Source of the DNA: Pontederia crassipes
Lineage: Eukaryota > Streptophyta > Magnoliopsida > Commelinales > Pontederiaceae
NCBI GenBank assembly: GCA_030549335.1
Contig: CM060195.1
Span: 6,231,001 to 6,295,000, forward strand
Direction of reading: 5' to 3'
DNA length: 64,000 nt
Numbering within the stretch: the stretch's first letter is position 1; each line of letters begins with the position of its first letter. Below are positions 62,108-64,000 of the stretch, one piece after another. The notes beneath the pieces were generated by a model. The model did not search any database and was not told the origin of the DNA. It worked only from the letters and a program-made list of their open reading frames with translations. The translations under genes were made by a program, and so were the position numbers.

Positions 62108-62221
62108 ATGGTGGAAGCCATGCAAGAAGCAGTACCGATGATGTCGCGCTACAAAAAATTGTGCGGCGAGACGACTGATGACGAAAAGTACAAATTGTAT
62201 TCCAAGGCTATGGGCGACTGA
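62108..62221 (+). pseudogene. Orphan 37-codon exon-like fragment
   Basis: An open frame runs in from at least 62090 and ends TGA at 62221. Its composition looks protein-coding (VEAMQEAV, MMSRYKKLC, DDEKYKLYSKAMGD) and unlike the flanks. I do not recognise the family. It may be the last exon of a displaced gene or transposon protein. Confidence 0.3.
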
Positions 62222-62465
62222 TAAGAAATGCAAAATAAATAAAAGGAAAGATAAGAAAGCAAAGCTTTCACCCGGTGGTCATCATGGACGTACACCTCCT
62301 TTCAAACTCTGACATTAACATATGGAGGGTAGCACTCATTTAAAGCATCACACGTCCACTAAGTTCATCTATAGAGAAAACTACACATGTAACATGATAG
62401 AATATGCTTTGAGGGATGCTACGAACATCCTTACATGACATTATATTGATAAAAAAGAAGACTTT

Positions 62466-63500
62466 TGTTGGATCAAAGTTTTAATGCCTTATATAATTAT
62501 ATTTTGATGATATAAACCTCGGAAGATTAAATTTATATGTTGAAAAAGTTTAAATAAAATGGATAACTTTATGAACTAAACCTTAATTAAATAATTGACT
62601 ATGGTCTTATTAGATTCTGGATGAATGATAATATCAAATTTTAGAGAATCTTGTTAGCTATCATCAGAATCCAAGAATATCTAATTTGGATAATTGTGCA
62701 AAAAGCTATGCTTAAAATAGTGCAAGTCGGTCAACCTGCCGGTCGAAGCAAAGAAGGTCGATCGAGACAATACCGGTCGACCGAATGGAGATGTTGATCG
62801 ACTGATCAATACTGAGCTTGCTCCGATCGACGTCGAGATGATACCAGTTGATGTATCAATCGATAGTTCGGTCAACCGATCAGCGCGGTAACTGAGCAAA
62901 CCAACGCAACGGTCATATAGATCGGTCGACCGGTTCATTAATGTAGTCAACAGATCCCCGGCTGGAATGAACAATAACGACTAAGAACAAATTTTGGACG
63001 AATTTTTCACATGCTGAAACCTATAAAAGAAGTGTCAAATCCAAAAGCAAATACATCCATCCAAGTATTGAAGAAAAACTTAAATTTATCAAAAGAAGAT
63101 ATTTTCCTTCAAATTATCATTTTAAGTTTTCTTTTCTTTTTCTCTTTCACTCTTTTTGAGGTTGTCTTGTCTTTCAAAGTGGAGAAAATATGGTTGATGT
63201 AAAGGGCGTTCTTTGTTGCCCCCATTTGGAATTAAGAAAGAGTTTAGTGGAATCTCCGACGGTCTCGAGGTCGAGAAATTTGTCCAAGGTGTGGCCGAAC
63301 ATCGTCAACAACAATCTGTGCACTTTGTGTTTGCATTTTCTCTCTCTCCCTCTCATATTATGATTGTGTTTTAGTTTGATTTGCATTGATTTAAAAGGTT
63401 TAATGAATCGATTTTAAACTTCCGCGATGCATTTTGTGAAAATCGACATTTTCGACTTAAACACTAATTCACCCCTTCTTAGTGTCTTTGGGATCCTACA
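62466..63500 (+). mobile_element. 5' LTR of a Copia-type retrotransposon
   Basis: It starts TGTTGGATC and ends GGGATCCTACA, inverted termini TGTNGGATC. It is immediately followed by a primer-binding site and a gag-like frame. A TATA box (TATAAAA) is at about 63022-63028. The middle carries repeated GGTCGACCG/CGGTCGA motifs (62725-62935). The target duplication cannot be checked because the 3' LTR lies outside the window. Confidence 0.82.
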
Positions 63501-63502
63501 GT

Positions 63503-63514
63503 TGGTATTAGAGC
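63503..63514 (+). other. Primer-binding site for initiator Met-tRNA
   Basis: TGGTATTAGAGC differs by one C-to-T change from the usual TGGTATCAGAGC of plant Copia elements, and lies two bases after the LTR. Confidence 0.85.
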
Positions 63515-63616
63515 GGATTGTTCTTATTTTGATTTTTTAAAGATCAAATCATTTTAAGATTTAATTATTTTTATACTTAATTGTCTTGTTCTAAGATTTA
63601 ATCATCTTTAAGAGCC

Positions 63617-64000
63617 ATGACATCAAGTGAATTTAGTTTTTTCGAAGGTTAATCAATTGTTCGTCTCTATAATGCATTAAATTTTGCTTATTGGAAAATT
63701 AAGATTCAAGCATTCATATGTTCCATTGACATTGACATGTGGGACATTGTTGAAAAAACCTATTATTTATATGAAAAATTACCTTCAAATTATGATGAAA
63801 GACAAAAAAAATTCAAAATTAGATTGGAAAGCTAAATATATTTTCTATTGTGCTTTGAATTCAACGGAATTTAATCCGATTTCTAATTATGAAAGTGAAA
63901 ATGAGATTTGAAAGAAACTCATTACTACTTATGAAGGAACGGATAAAGTTAAAGAATCTAAATTAAATATTTTAAATCATCAATATGATTCTTTTAAAAT
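63617..64000 (+). pseudogene. Copia gag (UBN2-type) pseudogene, cut by the window edge
   Basis: From ATG 63617 the frame reads MTSSEFSFFEG and hits a TAA at codon 12. It then continues with the gag core: a Y-W-K-I motif, then a D-M-W-D-I-V-E motif. A frame change near 63810 moves the match to another frame with YCALNSTEFN, and a TGA follows at 63909-63911. A later block has TYEGTDKVKESKLNIL. These are landmarks of the gag N-terminal region of plant Copia elements. It is non-functional as written. Confidence 0.8.

Noticed and set aside
1-64000. CRISPR arrays, rRNA genes, riboswitches or bacterial operons
   Set aside because: None are present. Introns, CACTA and MULE transposons and a miR172 target show plant nuclear DNA. 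I also saw no complete tRNA gene.

Overview
The window is nuclear DNA from a flowering plant. Its genes are AT-rich and interrupted by short GT-AG introns, and most of the sequence is nested transposons and microsatellites. The AP2-type protein encoded here resembles the TOE1/RAP2.7 group, with an N-terminus and SPKRD segment like rice RSR1. A non-grass monocot is my best guess, but that is inference.

Layout. 1-1360 is AT-rich spacer. 1361-12350 is an 11-kb Mutator-like element (MULE) with ~220-230-bp terminal inverted repeats. It carries a broken transposase gene (minus strand) and, facing it, an intact two-exon GRF zinc-finger/coiled-coil gene (plus strand). Three later insertions interrupt it: a 1.6-kb solo LTR, a CACTA element, and a 174-bp RTE-tailed retroposon. 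12734-14307 is a non-autonomous CACTA element. 15702-15917 is a small single-exon gene of unknown function. 16453-26745 is bounded by long inverted repeats, the right one amplified into a tandem array. Inside it sits a complete 6.1-kb CACTA element (17289-23380, TSD TCT). 27041-28000 holds two MITEs and a direct repeat. About 28600-34054 is a third, decayed CACTA copy containing a 2.3-kb solo LTR and an RTE LINE tail.

Host genes. 36609-39665 (minus) is a 10-exon AP2-like gene encoding 483 residues with two AP2 domains, EAR-like motifs and a canonical miR172 target site. 40.3-51.6 kb is gene-poor spacer rich in microsatellites. 51625-55991 (minus) is a 12-exon RAD51B gene encoding 364 residues with Walker A and B motifs. 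Two RTE-tailed retroposons lie in its introns.

The right end holds spacer, an LTR-like non-coding block (about 60.2-62.1 kb), and the 5' LTR, primer-binding site and broken gag of a Copia-type retrotransposon that runs off the window.

The only clear host functions are a miR172-controlled developmental regulator and a homologous-recombination protein. The rest records successive transposon insertions, many of whose reading frames were broken by C-to-T type changes.
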